Assembly: GCA_963556195.1 (NCBI GenBank)
Contig: OY744516.1
Span: 31,005,793 to 31,069,792, forward strand
From: Sepiola atlantica
Taxonomy: Eukaryota; Mollusca; Cephalopoda; Sepiida; Sepiolidae
DNA length: 64,000 nucleotides
Direction of reading: 5' to 3'
The notes beneath the pieces are model-generated. The model ran no database searches. It was not told the DNA's origin and was given only the letters and a program-made list of their open reading frames with translations. This document shows, one piece after another, positions 1 to 11,803 of this stretch (positions are counted from its first letter, which is position 1; every line of letters starts with the position of its first letter). A program made the position numbers and the translations under genes.

Positions 1-34
1 GAATACATGCATACTGGTTTAAGTAATTCACGGC

Positions 35-600
35 CCTACATGTAAAACTAGCACAGAAACTGAGAGGATGTATCCACAAAACAGACGTACTAGAGTGGGT
101 GACTAAAGGCAGGACAACGCTAATACAAAAGATGCCAAAAAGGGAACGTTTCCAAACAACTACAGACCAATAACTTGTTTACCAACAATGTGTCAAATCC
201 TGACGGCACAACTGAGATAACAAATCTACCGATCCCTGAACAAACGTGGACAACTTCCCAAAGAACAAAAATGGGGCAGGAAAGGCAAAAGAGGGACGCA
301 TGATCTGCTATACATCGATTAAAAGATCCTGAAAGAGGTAAAAAACAGAACAAAGAACATATCCATGGCATGGATTGACTACAAAAAAGCTTACGACAGA
401 ATCCCTCAAGCATGGATAATTGACAACACCTGACCGAGATAAAAATACAGAGAGGCACTTTCCAAGGATACTCCCTATCACCACTACTGTTTATAATAGT
501 TATGATGTCGCTCAACTACATACTCAGAAAAAGTGATGCCGGATACAAATTTACAGACACAGAACCAAGAGTAAACCACCTGATGTACATGGACGACCTT
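35..600 (+). pseudogene. Non-LTR retrotransposon reverse transcriptase fragment
   Basis: This is a decayed piece of the reverse transcriptase (RT) domain of a LINE-type element, the enzyme that copies element RNA into DNA at the target site. Frame 2 reads NYRPITCLPT near 158, then WIDYKKAYDRIPQAW from 371, which carries the first catalytic Asp. Frame 1 then reads GTFQGYSLSPLLF from about 457 and ends in LMYMDDLFF, with the YMDD box at 586-597. The frame change between about 420 and 457 and several in-frame stops show that it is dead. The style of the WIDYKKAYD and GxSLSPLLF motifs suggests an R2/NeSL/CRE-like group, but the clade is inference. The 5' part lies outside the window and no 3' end was identified. 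Confidence 0.72.
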
Positions 601-800
601 TTTTTTGATTAAATATTACAAAATGTTGTCACAGGAAGTAAAAAAATACTAATTTGAAAATAATAAAAGATGAATTACTTTGAAATGGAAGAAAAGAAAT
701 AGGAAAAGTTACGAAAAGACAGGCACACACGAAACCGGAAGCACGAAAGAAAAGCATGAACATTCATAAGGAAAATCAAAACGGCTATTTTGAAGTAACG
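601..800. other. Unassigned AT-rich sequence
   Basis: A-rich sequence after the RT fragment. No homology, gene or repeat was recognised. It may include the decayed 3' part of the LINE. Confidence 0.4.
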
Positions 801-1290
801 TCCATTCACTCGGCGCGTTTATTTCAAAATTATCCCTGACAGATCAAAGAATGTATTATTTCTAATTTATGCACGACAGACAAAAGAAATACTATTTCAA
901 ACTTATGCGTAAAAGGCAAACGCAAATGCTATTTAAAAATTTTGTGTGACACACCAAAGAAAATGCTATTTTAAACTTAGGAATGATGGACCAAAAAATG
1001 CTATTTAAAACCTATGCATGACAGACCAATGAAAATGCTATCTCTAACTGATGCGCGACAGACAAAAATATTATGTCAAACTTATGCGTAACGGACCAAA
1101 GTAAAGTCTGTTTCAAAATAAAGCAGAACAGGCCAAATAATGTACTATTTCAAATTTATGAGTGACAATTCAAAGAAAATACTATTTCAAACTATGCCTG
1201 ACAGACCAAAGAACATGCTATTTCAAACTTATGAGTGATAGAACAAAGTAAATGCTATTTAAAACGTACGCTTGATCGACCTAGGAAAAA
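800..1290 (+). repeat. Degenerate ~37-bp tandem array related to the 20.5-24 kb satellite
   Basis: About thirteen diverged units recur every 35-38 bp. Each carries a CTATTTCAAAC-like block, then a TTATGCGTGACAGACC-like block and an AAAGAAAATG-like block. CTATTT starts lie near 892, 929, 966, 1001 and 1038, which fixes the period. The unit aligns block by block with the 38-bp monomer of the array at 20553-24048 (TTCAAACGTTAGCGTGACA..AAAACGCTA) in the same orientation. The high divergence suggests an old array that is no longer homogenised. Confidence 0.75.
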
Positions 1291-1721
1291 TGTTATTTTT
1301 TATTTTTTACTTTTTTCATTAAAACGCTCCAGACAAGGCATTAAGCCACTTGATGTAAGGAGCTAACAAGAACGAAATATGATTATCGAAAAGACAAGAG
1401 ATGCCTATTGGCCTTAGTCTTGAAAACACCAAGGCTAATAGGTAGGAGGGAAACAGTCATCAGGAATAGAGTTCCACAAGCCTGCAGTTCTTGGAAAGAA
1501 GATAATGGAATAGGAAGGTGTATTTCAATGAGGTATCAAAACAGCGAATTGATGGAGACCACTAGACCAACGAGTCAAACGAGCTGGAACAAAGGAAGCA
1601 TGGAATAGATCACATAATTCTGAAGAACAAATGTCATAATAGTATTTATAGAAAAGACTGAGACTAGCAACATCACGTTTGTGAGAGAGAGTGTGCAGAG
1701 AAGAAGAAAGGCTGGGTTATT
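1291..1721. other. Unassigned intergenic sequence
   Basis: No gene or recognised repeat. A 66-codon open frame at 1408-1608 has no recognisable domain. Confidence 0.35.
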
Positions 1722-1860
1722 TCAAACGTATGCGCGACAGAAAAAAAGAAAATATTATTTCAAACCTTTGCGTAACCGACCGAAGAGAATGTTATTTCAA
1801 ACGTGTGCGTGACGGATCGACCAACTGAATGACGGACAAAACGTCGCATTGAGACGCGGG
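1722..1860 (+). repeat. Additional degenerate ~37-bp satellite monomers
   Basis: Three or four more units of the 800-1290 array type (TTATTTCAAACGTATGCGCGACAG and variants) recur here after about 430 bp of unrelated sequence. They end in a segment with ATGACGGACAAAACGTCGCAT. That resembles sequence just beyond the right edge of the main satellite (ATGACGGACAAATC near 24166), so the flanks of the arrays also appear related. Confidence 0.6.
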
Positions 1861-2610
1861 AACTCATCTATAAAAATTAGAGGAACAAATAAACAAATAG
1901 AAATAATAGAAAACAAACTCATTGTTAATTCAACTTAAGAATAAATGAAACTAAGTAAAAGTCCGACCGAAGACATGTCATGGCTGACGAAGAAGCGCTG
2001 TAAAAAAAGAAAAGAAAAGCTTTAACGCCAACCCGACAGCAAAATGGCGGCTAAGAGAAAAAGTACAAAGAAGCGGGGGCTAAAAAAACTAATCTGATGT
2101 TATCTGCCTTGTTTGGCTTTAGAAGGCGTCAACTATTTTCTTTCTTCTCGTATTTTTTAGCGTGGAAGAAAAACAACAGACGAAACGAAAAGGCACGGTG
2201 GAGACGTGTATGAAGTGTCATTTTACGACAGCCGCAAAAAGGTTTTCTTTTGTTTTTTGTTTTTTTCCTACTTTTGCCGACGACTTTTCTTTTATATTTT
2301 CAAATAGCTTTATTTGTTTCTTTTTGACGCCTGATAACACCTACAAAAAGCTTTGCCTTTCGGGCATAATTTTTTCCCCTGCTTAGTTTTTGTCTGTTTT
2401 CTTTTTGCCTGTCCTTTCTTTTATGGTTTACGAGGCCAACAGGGTAAAGCGGAAAGTAAAATAAAAGAATGGCCGTATACTTTAACCACTACATTAAACC
2501 CTTAGCATAAACAAAAAAAGATTACATTTGATAGATGAACCGCCTCCACAAATGCAAACATCTCTCCTGTAGTATGTTTGTAACAAGCATTAGTCTGTCA
2601 TATAGGTATT
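1861..2610. other. Unassigned AT-rich sequence
   Basis: Contains A-rich and T-rich stretches. The open frame at 2162-2386 is F/K-rich low complexity with no domain. No gene was recognised. Confidence 0.4.
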
Positions 2611-2760
2611 TACTATAACTTGGTAAGTAGTTATAAATAACAAAATAACCAGAGTGTAAAGGTCTTAAAATAGTATGCTTTATTCTAACGTACACATCTT
2701 GTACAAATAATAGTAACTACAGGTAATCCTATAGGATTTAACAGAATACAATCGAATGCC
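2611..2760 (+). repeat. 150-bp dispersed repeat, copy 1
   Basis: This segment matches 53411-53560 in the same orientation with the same length and roughly 90% identity by eye. Shared blocks include TAAGTAGTTATAAATAACAA, TAGTAACTACAGGTAATCC and ATAGGATTTAACAGAATACA. It has a TATAAATA motif. No coding potential or terminal repeats were identified, so it may be a fragment (LTR or MITE part) of a larger unknown element. Confidence 0.8.
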
Positions 2761-4430
2761 CATACTACTGTTCGTAGTCGTATTTATTGTCCAGGCTAGT
2801 TTACTTATTTAGTGACTGAGGGGAGTCCGGTATCCCATCACAACAGTATTAGAATACCTGGTACTTCCACGTTACTTTGTAACTAGTCCAACTTTTGGCA
2901 TTTGTACTTCGATAGTCATTAACTTTTACACTATCGGCGTACTTCGATAAAAAAAGCAAAAGTAAACCCGCAATACTAACTATGTAAAGCTTAGGTTAGA
3001 GTCTAAATTTTTTAACCCTTCTAAAAAGAATAAAGTTGAAATACATTTCTATAAAAGTTAAAACAAAAGAAGAGGAATTTCAAATTGTAAATTGCTACAG
3101 TCATTTCCGGCACTGACTCGGGATTCTCCGTCAATACTCGAAATTGACTCCATGAGAAGTGAAATCCACTGGATGCACATTCCTTACAAGTACCCATATA
3201 AATTAGGATAACATTTATGTAACAACATGGACGTCAAACAAAAGGTACTATATACGATGGGTCACACATCCTTAAGAAAACGCTTTTTGAAGTGTATTAT
3301 AGACTTTAGAAAAACCAAGAAACGTTTTTTTTATATAAATCATTTCGATGCCACGAGGAAAGTTTCTTGCGATTTTAACAAGATGAAGAGACAAAACAGA
3401 AAATACATTACTCTTTGAAAAGGCTGTTACACAGCGAAAGTCTCAGACATGTGTCTATGAAAAAATGATGTTATTCGTTTAATAAATAAAAAAAATAAAA
3501 TAAAAAATAACGTTTCTTTAGCCAACGACCTTCGTCTACAGATAGATCTTATAAACCGCCAAATTTAAGGGGTGCTTTAACGATGGGTGCTAGGGCCTCA
3601 GTCAACACCATGCAGGTTCTCTAGGAAGTAGGAGTGGCGTCGTCTAATTTACCAATCCATATGAACTTGCACGCCTGAATTTTCATTTAAATTAATAATT
3701 GTCATCTAAAGACTTTCCTGGCCTGCTCTCTCAGTCAACACCCATATCTCAGCCAGCTTAACAGAATGGCGACGACTCTTCCATCTTAGTTGGCTAACCA
3801 TATAATCAGTACTAGCATCGGTGCAGCATGGAGATCCCAGTCCAAGCAATTATCACGAGAGCAGGATGCAGAGTTGTTCAGAAACACGTAGCATAACTAC
3901 ACAGAATGGAATGTACTTAAGATCGTCATTGGGATGTGGGAAGAATTCTAACAGTGAAATTTGTCTCCGTTGATCACCGAAAAAATGCACATCATTAAAC
4001 TGGGGTTAAGAAAGATGTGCGGTTAGATATCCTGTGGGAATTAAATATCCTATTTCCTACATGTGCCGCGGGAGGTCCGCTATGCAAGACATTTTGCCCC
4101 GGCCAAACAACAAGCGGGGTAATTTTCCAGTGAGAACGTGCGGTAGAAACATCTGCATCTTTCACCAGAATACCTGAGCAAACGACAAACAAAGATCTCT
4201 GCGATCATCTTCTCTTCATACTTAGACCCATAACAATTTGCTGCAGTTTTGAGACAGTATGGGAACATGGAGGCTGTCAACCAGATTTGTGGCCCCTAGC
4301 ACATCATAATAGACTAATCGTATTCGGAGAGATATATTGTCCCTTAGAGTAGATGTAGATTCCATTGAGAAAACTCACTATGTTTTGTCTTGAGATAGTC
4401 TGGAGACTTAGATATCAGTAAGGGATGGGG
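2761..4430. other. Unassigned intergenic sequence
   Basis: No gene or repeat was recognised in this 1.7-kb stretch. Open frames at 3227-3418, 3995-4192 and 4080-4280 are short, lack recognisable motifs and are considered chance. Confidence 0.4.
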
Positions 4431-4439
4431 TTTCCTTTA

Positions 4440-4890
4440 TTCGGCGGTTGGAGGTGTGCGTCACGGGTTCGAAGCGCGTGGTTTTAATGATGGATGTGAA
4501 TGCTATCCTTGATCCCAAGATAGGTAAGGTTGAATACACTAGAGGGTCAGATAGGTGTGAGAGCAACCTGTCTGACCTGAGGGCCAGATGCGATCTTGTC
4601 TACAGATTTCGTGTCGATCAACCGAAGCGGGAAATGTGGACATCAACTAATAGCGTGCGTTTCATGTCAAAATATTATTTGTATATAATGCTAGATAGAA
4701 GAGACGATGTAGATTTAATATTGTGTCTTACGTTGTACTGCTTAGGGTAATTGGTTACTGTCTGGTTGCAGTTAAGGAATAAGTTTAGACTAGGTGGGTA
4801 CTGGAAGTTGAAAATCTCCTTGCTGGAGATACGCGACTTCCGGTAAAAGTTAGAAACGCTTATCCAACGGAATCTAGTGGAGCGGGAACC
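4440..4890 (+). pseudogene. APE-type endonuclease fragment of an L1/Tx1-like LINE
   Basis: The frame opening at 4448 reads VVLMMDVNAILDPKIGK, then GSDRCESNLSDLRARCDLV, VDQPKREMWTSTNSV and LDRRDDVD. These have the spacing of the C-terminal half of an APE-like endonuclease in L1/Tx1-group retrotransposons (GDFNA...D...W...S.LDR). After a stop at about 4750 and a frame shift, KFRLGGYWKLKISLLEIRDF followed by LETLIQRNLVER continues the linker to the RT domain. The endonuclease nicks target DNA to prime reverse transcription. Only about 450 bp remains, with stops and frame changes, so it is a dead fragment. The L1/Tx1 assignment is from remembered motif style. Confidence 0.6.
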
Positions 4891-5880
4891 GGGAGTAAAT
4901 AGTGAGTTAGTTTTTAAAAAAACTAGAGCAAAGCAAAGACATGTACATCACACAACTCACCCTGTTTATTATGCCTCGGTGAGAAACTAGAAATTGTAAG
5001 GTTTAAAGACAGATAAATATTACTAAACGTCAGATGAGAAACCATTTTAAACTGCACACATTTCAAGGAACACACACTAAGCATGTTTTGCAATAAAAAG
5101 TAATTATGCCCAATGACGACTATTATGTTACATTTGATTTTACTCTTATTTTGAATTTATTGATTTTGACTTCATTGCGTGTTTATGTTGTCTCTCTATT
5201 TTGTTTTGTTTTATTTTATTTTTGATTTTGTGTTTTTATAGTTTTGGAATTAAGTAATCTGTATTATTCAAAATAACTACACCTCACCCTATAGTACACC
5301 TGATTTTAATACTTTCTCATAATCTCTTATTCATTTACATATAGAATTAACCGTTACAATCAATTGCAATTTACTTGACCAGTTTGTTTACCTGAGCGGT
5401 GTTCATTCTGTAAGTTCCTTATATTAATACTAGATTAGGTATAAATGTAAACAAATAGAACATAGAAAGCTGGAAAGGAAGAATACTGCAATATGCTGAG
5501 ATTAGGAGGTATTCATTGTCTACATAAAAAGCATAATATACTCAAAATATAGTAGAACTAACGTACATGGAAAAGTGTGAAAGAAGAAAGGTTAATATTA
5601 ACACGTATTTAATCATTTTGCAAGACAAATATCGGTAGAGTCACCTCTAATATTCATAGCCCATGACTCGGTAAAAAAACAAGAAGCATTGAGTGGGAAT
5701 CGTAAGTATATAGAAGAAAGTTAAGTAATTGCTCTCTCCTTGAGGAGAGGGAAAATATGATGTATGAGGTAGAAATAAGTTATTAGATAGTAATAGGCAG
5801 TTATTAAGAAGTTTAAGTATTGTTTAGTGACGTAAAGATACGAATGTGTGCACTATTAATAAGAATGAACGATATAAACA
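4891..5880. other. AT-rich unassigned sequence
   Basis: No gene, terminal repeat or tandem structure was recognised in about 1 kb of AT-rich sequence. Confidence 0.4.
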
Positions 5881-6134
5881 CGTAAGTTTAATAATAGAAA
5901 TATAGGTATATAAAGGTATATATGTTGGTATGTAATTGTAGATGTAGGTGGCTAGGATATAATTGTGTCAAGATATTTGCGTACGTGGTTACATGGATAA
6001 GTCCTTTTTTATATGATGTATATATTTATACGTATGTAAAAGTTTTATATTTTGTATATATATATTCTTTATGTATGTCTGCATATATTCATGGGCGTAT
6101 TTACATTTCACGGTATGTAGTTATGTCTGTATGC

Positions 6135-6173
<39 letters not shown>

Positions 6174-6421
6174 TGTATGTGGGCAGATGTTTATATATAC
6201 CTGTGTGCTTCTAGTATATTGATATCTGAGATTGTAGGTGAGATATATGTAATGGGTGTAGTTGTGTGTATTTGTACGTGTGTATATGTCTGGGTATTGA
6301 TATATGTATGTGTCTGTAGTTGTGCATAGGCGTAAATACGTGTTAACACACGGGTAGAGTATGTATGTATGAACTGTGTCTATAATAAAGTAACTCAATA
6401 AATTGGACTGAAAGAGGTAAA

Positions 6422-6496
<75 letters not shown>

Positions 6497-6830
6497 TGAA
6501 TACATCATTCTGTACCAACCAGTAGGAAAAAGGGATGTATCCGTTAGTGGTATGTATATGTGTGTATTTATATAAGAGGGTGTGTGAATGTGTGGATCCG
6601 TATGTATATAAATGTGTGTATGTATGTACGTATTCCTATGTATATATGCATACATACATATATTTATATTTCTGTGGGTGGGTGCATATAAAGGTGTGTA
6701 CTTGTGTGTGAGCAGGTGGGCAGAGTATTTAGATATAGCTATGTATATGTTGTTATTTTTGTACGTGTATGTGTATATATAGGGTGAAATACAGATACAT
6801 TATCATGTATTTAGGCAGGTTATGGCTTTA
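5881..6830. repeat. TA/TG microsatellite cluster
   Basis: A low-complexity region of interrupted GTAT/TGTATA repeats with two pure (AT)n blocks at 6136-6170 and 6425-6494. The Y/I/C/V-rich open frames on both strands are microsatellite translations and not genes. Confidence 0.9.
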
Positions 6831-7468
<638 letters not shown>

Positions 7469-7729
7469 TGTCTGTCTCCCTTGCATGCGATCATCTTCAA
7501 GCTTCAAGTTACCGAGCAAAGGCAAATGATTTTGACACGCTTACACTTGAGTATCTTATCAAAATAGCGAAGCAGAATGGAGACTTGGAATAGCAAAAAA
7601 GACGACAGCCAGACTGTGTATAGTATTGCATATTCCTATGTATCAGCATGGTACAATTTTGTTGACTGCCTTCATTCCGTTGTTGGTATTTTTGCAGGAA
7701 GGACCACGTAATGGCTGCCTAAGTGAAAG

Positions 7730-7800
7730 TGGTAATATTGAACCGACTGGATTCGAACTTGGCACACCGGGTTTAAGAGTCTACGATATAAGAAATAAAA
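7730..7800 (-). repeat. Possible tRNA-like SINE fragment
   Basis: Read on the minus strand, the sequence contains AAGTTCGAATCCAGTC, a good match to a tRNA/SINE box B (GTTCGAATCC). It is preceded by an ATATCGTAGACTCTTAAACC segment that could be a diverged box A region. No complete cloverleaf was established. Confidence 0.35.
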
Positions 7801-7862
7801 AAGAAAAACCAACAAGTTAGAAATATATGAATAGATAAATAAAGATAGAGAATGACAGATAA

Positions 7863-7964
<102 letters not shown>

Positions 7965-8386
7965 TGCGAGTTAGAGATGATGATTCGTCGAATTGGTGTG
8001 TTAGGAACGCAGCCGATCTCATAGGGGACCATAGGTAGATCTTGTCAGCAATGATTACAAGGCCTCATTTTACCTGCGGGCGTTGGGGCTAAAACTCGTT
8101 GCTCGCCCTTGACCAATCAGATCTTATTAAGTAAACCGATTGAACGTCGTTACTAATTGAAATTGATTATTCTGATTTCAGGTTAACGGATGCAGCTGAA
8201 GCCCTAGAGGCTCGGGTCGAGGGATAAGGACAAGGTTTTTCCAATCCGACTGCGACTATTGAGATCTTTCAGATGCTTTGCTTTTCAAAAATGTGGGAAC
8301 CTCGGTAGTGACATACTTCAACAGACATTACAAGAATAGAAAATACAAAACAAATCTCGATTTCAAATTTGACTGACGGCCATATA

Positions 8387-8388
<2 letters not shown>
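7965..8388. other. Unassigned sequence
   Basis: Moderately GC-rich for the window. No coding signal, TIR or tRNA-like structure was recognised. Confidence 0.35.

Positions 8389-8440
<52 letters not shown>
8389..8440. repeat. (TA)n microsatellite
   Basis: Pure (TA)n directly adjoining a hairpin-family arm. Confidence 0.95.
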
Positions 8441-8445
<5 letters not shown>

Positions 8446-8560
8446 GAGGATTTAATGAATTAGAACATTCCAATTGTTCAAAGAATTAGAACTACAAGTC
8501 TAGTATGGCGTACGGTCGTTTTCAAAACATTTTGGAAATACTTTATTTTTAAATTTTTTA
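8441..8560. repeat. Solo arm of the 'GATCGTTT' hairpin family
   Basis: The stretch has TTGTTCAAAGAATTAGAACT followed by GGCGTACGGTCGTTTTCAAA. It resembles the outer arms of the inverted-repeat element at 55903-56845 (GTTCAAAGAATTCAACATC and GTACGATCGTTTCTGAG) and the solo arm at 36118-36220. Like those, it abuts a (TA)n tract. Confidence 0.5.
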
Positions 8561-8660
8561 AATTTTTTAATTTTAAAAATGTTGTTTTTAACAAAGCCAC
8601 TCCAAAAGGTACTTCATCAGCGCCTTTAGCAGCACATCTTACAGAAGATTCAAGGAAAAA

Positions 8661-8663
<3 letters not shown>

Positions 8664-8692
<29 letters not shown>
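8664..8692. repeat. (AT)n microsatellite
   Basis: Short (AT)n tract immediately before a tRNA-like SINE. Confidence 0.9.
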
Positions 8693-8696
<4 letters not shown>

Positions 8697-8803
8697 CGTG
8701 GGCATAGGCGTTAGGCTCGTATTCTAGGCTGAATCTACGAACTGCGTTCGAGCCCATGCGACCGCCTGCAACCGCCACTCCTGCAGTGATAAGGGTAGAA
8801 ACC

Positions 8804-8809
<6 letters not shown>
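8693..8809 (+). repeat. tRNA-like SINE
   Basis: A ~115-bp insertion between two (AT)n tracts. It starts GCCGCGTGGGCATAGGCG (box A-like) and has TGCGTTCGAGCCCATG (box B GTTCGAGCC) about 40 bp later. It ends in a unique segment with GCAGTGATAAGGGTAGAAAC. The layout (tRNA-like head with A and B boxes, short unrelated body, simple-repeat tail) is that of a Pol III SINE. The SINE at 57575 and its relatives belong to a different family. Confidence 0.6.

Positions 8810-8864
<55 letters not shown>
8810..8864. repeat. (AT)n microsatellite, SINE tail
   Basis: Pure (AT)n directly after the SINE body. Confidence 0.95.
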
Positions 8865-8867
<3 letters not shown>

Positions 8868-9179
8868 GAGATACTATCAGGTATTGAGAGCGTGACTCGA
8901 CATTCTGAAATAAAGCTTATGCATTTCAATAGAAGTCGATCTCGAAAATCGATAAGGCCGACAAGAAATTGATGCATGCCATTTTTATTTTGTTTAGTTG
9001 TGATTTCATGTTTTAACTGAATTTCTGAAACCATTGTTCAAGTTTTAGATCGTCAGTCTACAAATTTTATGTTGTGATGGTCTAGTTTACGGCAGATCAA
9101 CTCTCCTGAGATAATTTAATGCCTAAACATATTGAAACCGATTCATTGTATACCATTTATTGAACAAAAGTGTCATTTT

Positions 9180-9272
9180 AGTAGTAGTAGTAATAATAGT
9201 AGTAGCAATATTATTAATGATAATAATAATAATGCTAGTAGTAGTAGCAGCAGTAATATCAGCAGTAGTAGC

Positions 9273-9312
<40 letters not shown>

Positions 9313-9315
9313 ATA
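9180..9315. repeat. (TAG)n trinucleotide repeat
   Basis: About 135 bp of interrupted TAG/CAG/TAA triplets, pure towards the 3' end. The serine/asparagine-rich open frame through it is a repeat translation. Confidence 0.9.
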
Positions 9316-9396
9316 GTCCCTTTCTTAGCCTGAAAGGCACCGAAGTATGGTGCTTATTTCGGGTCTTATAGCGTTAAGCGGCACGGATAGCCTAAA

Positions 9397-9692
9397 CAAA
9401 GGTTTCTCAACCGGGTCCACATGGACCACTGAGTGTCCAAACCAGCTTTGAGAGTTACCACGAAACAAAGTTTATATTTATTTTGCTTGTTTACTTGATG
9501 TACGTGTGTTTATTGACATTTTCAAGAATTCGATTTGTATAAATATAACGAAGTGTATTCATTGTTAATTTTTATTAACCTAGAAGCAAACATTTGATAA
9601 GAAAAAGTTATATGAATATATGGGGTCTACAAATAATAAAATAGATCTGACATTTTTCACAAGCAAAATAAGGTTGGGAAATCCTGGGATAA
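9397..9692. mobile_element. hAT-like non-autonomous element (MITE)
   Basis: The left end reads AAAGGTTTCTCAACCGGG and the right end, read on the other strand, reads CCAGGATTTCCCAACC. These are imperfect terminal inverted repeats of the CAGxGGTTCTCAACC style known from hAT (Charlie-type) elements. Flanking sequences (GCCTAAACA left, GGATAAACA right) are similar over about eight bases, as expected for a decayed 8-bp target duplication. No transposase is present. Confidence 0.5.
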
Positions 9693-11395
9693 ACAATCCC
9701 CCGTGACTGGACGCTTTTCAGCGTGGCCGGTACTCGTTTATATAACTTGTGAGGGTGTTTTACATACAGCACATGATATTCCCAAAATAGTCACCCATCT
9801 CAGTACTGACCAGAGTTAACGTTGCTTAACTCTCGTGATCTGACAACGTGATTTAGACGTGATGTAACCACAGAAGGTGGAAGTTGCTGTTTCCTAACTT
9901 TCCCAACAGTATTATATCTGACATGACTATAGCAGTTCCGATGAAAACGATTTCAAAAGCTGCGAGTGTATCCATTAGACCAACACCAACACCCTGCTCT
10001 TCTATGATCTTTAGAAAGTGCTTGTTAGTTTATGCTAGTTTCCACCGAGGGTAGATATCATAATAGTTAAGACAGATAGGTGCTATTGATTTACCCCTTT
10101 TCAGGAAGTTAGACACAAGTCCAGGTGTGGTTTTGACAAACAAGCGCACTAGGAGAAGCGCACTTTGGCTAACAAAAAATGCCCGAGCAGCCCCGTTTAC
10201 ATTCCTCGGTAGGGGCGCCTCAGGCGATTAGTAAAAAAAACAAACCCCTTCTCAAAGAGAAGCTAAAGTTTGTGAAGGTCGTCTTCCTAGAACTGAACAG
10301 AATCCATACTTTAGCCCGACAATGCAATAAAGCCACTGTCAGACCGATTGTCGAGGACGTATCCTTGATTGGTATGAACAACACTTACTGAAGCTGTAGC
10401 TAGATAGTAAATATAGTCGAACTTTTCTATATAAGTGTAGTTTTTGTTTTAGTATACAGTTGCAGGTGAGAGAGGTCATCGGGTCAAGCTATTTCCTGTT
10501 GAAGATATGAAAATAATATTAGTGATTTCTTTTTGCTACGTGACTAGAATTGTAAATCTTGATTGGTCTTCTGAAGTAGTTTGTGGTTTAAAGGCAGTGG
10601 GAGACATATCATGAATTGCAGGTCAAGTAAAGAGCTCGAGTGGGGCGGGGCCATCGCCCCCGCTTAGAGCAAAATAGGAGGTATGGGGGGGTTACATTAT
10701 TTACGTATTTCTGACTATTGTTGTCATCTTTGTGGTTGTTATGCTCACAGAATTTCAGCTGTTATTATCTCCGGCCTTCGGAAGAGGTGGAGGGGAGCTG
10801 TTCATAGTTGGCCTAATGGATACTATCGCGGCTTCTGGAATCGGCTCTACGGAGTTCCAATCCTATCGGCTGTATTGCGATCATTTGCACACTAATATTA
10901 TTGAGAAAGGTATGAACCCCGAATTACCCACACTCACGTATACGAGTAAAATGAATCGTTTAATGAATCGTTTAAAATGAATAGTTTAAAAATAGGCATT
11001 GTGTTTCGTCATTGAAATGGCCCAGAAAGAGTTGAAAAACAGACAAAGCAAACGATACCCCATTTTCTGCAGAAACCTTTCGCCGTAGCTGCTATAACGC
11101 TATTTAAGATAGCTAGAATAAATTTGAACTGTTGGGTCACCCATTCAGCTTGGGATAGATTGCTTGAATCAAGTAAAAGTAAGTTTGCAAAACCAGTTAA
11201 ATAAAAAAAAAATAAGTAAAGCTACAATTCCACATTAGTTGCTTTCTGCTCGTTATATACCCCCTCAGTCTTTATCTCGTTCTCTTTTTCTCTTTTTCAA
11301 ATCGTATTACTACCTGTGGTGGTATTTCTATTTTTTTATAATGGACTTTTCCAAACTTGTTATTCTTTCCTTTCTTTGTAAGTTTCGAATGTTTA
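9693..11395. other. Unassigned sequence with a GC-richer core
   Basis: No gene was recognised. Two overlapping open frames at 10179-10391 and 10683-10980 lie in the GC-richer portion. The second contains MVVMLTEFQLLLSPAFGRGG and has no known motif, signal peptide or splice-site support. They could be non-coding RNA sequence or decayed element parts. Confidence 0.3.
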
Positions 11396-11400
11396 CAAAC

Positions 11401-11411
11401 ACAAAGAGAGT

Positions 11412-11451
<40 letters not shown>

Positions 11452-11460
11452 GAAGGGAGA
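11401..11460. repeat. (GA)n-(GACA)n microsatellite
   Basis: AGAGAG repeats change into six GACA units. It is preceded by a pyrimidine-rich stretch at about 11240-11340. Confidence 0.9.
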
Positions 11461-11569
11461 GTAAAATACGTAGCAAGAGAGAGTGAAATAAGTGACTATA
11501 AATTAAGAGCAACCCCCTTAAACAATAAAGCGAGAAAGTTAGAAGATAATAGAACTTTAGAGAGCGATG

Positions 11570-11770
11570 AGTCATGTTGTCAGTTAATTGCAAATTATGG
11601 CTAATTAGACGAATTAAAATTTGATTTGTTTTTTTAAATATAACTCAATCCTGAACCTAGGAAATATTTAAGGTGTATTTTGTGTATTGAAAATATACAG
11701 GACAAAAGACTTAAGGAGAAAACGTCGATTAACTCAACTTTTGTATTATAATGTAAGAAATATATAATAC
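11570..11770 (+). repeat. Dispersed repeat shared with 41650-41800 and 12410-12480
   Basis: The part at about 11575-11720 (GTTAATTGCAAATTA, CTCAATCCTGAACCTAGGAA, TATTTAAGG.GTATTTTGTGT) resembles 41660-41770. The last part, ACAGGACAAAAGACTTAAGG to TGTATTATAAT, recurs diverged at 12412-12480 on the far side of the hairpin element. Both 11.2-11.8 kb and 41.1-41.8 kb have the order pyrimidine-rich tract, GACA repeats, this block, then (AT)n plus an inverted-repeat element. A longer ancestral repeat is inferred. Confidence 0.5.
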
Positions 11771-11803
11771 AGGAAATAATCATATAATTATATATATATA
11801 TAT

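Noticed and set aside
6108..6655. Y/I/T-rich frames in the TA/TG cluster
   Set aside because: They are microsatellite translations.
8693..8809. Functional tRNA gene
   Set aside because: Box A and B are present, but a consistent acceptor stem and anticodon arm could not be paired. A SINE fits better.
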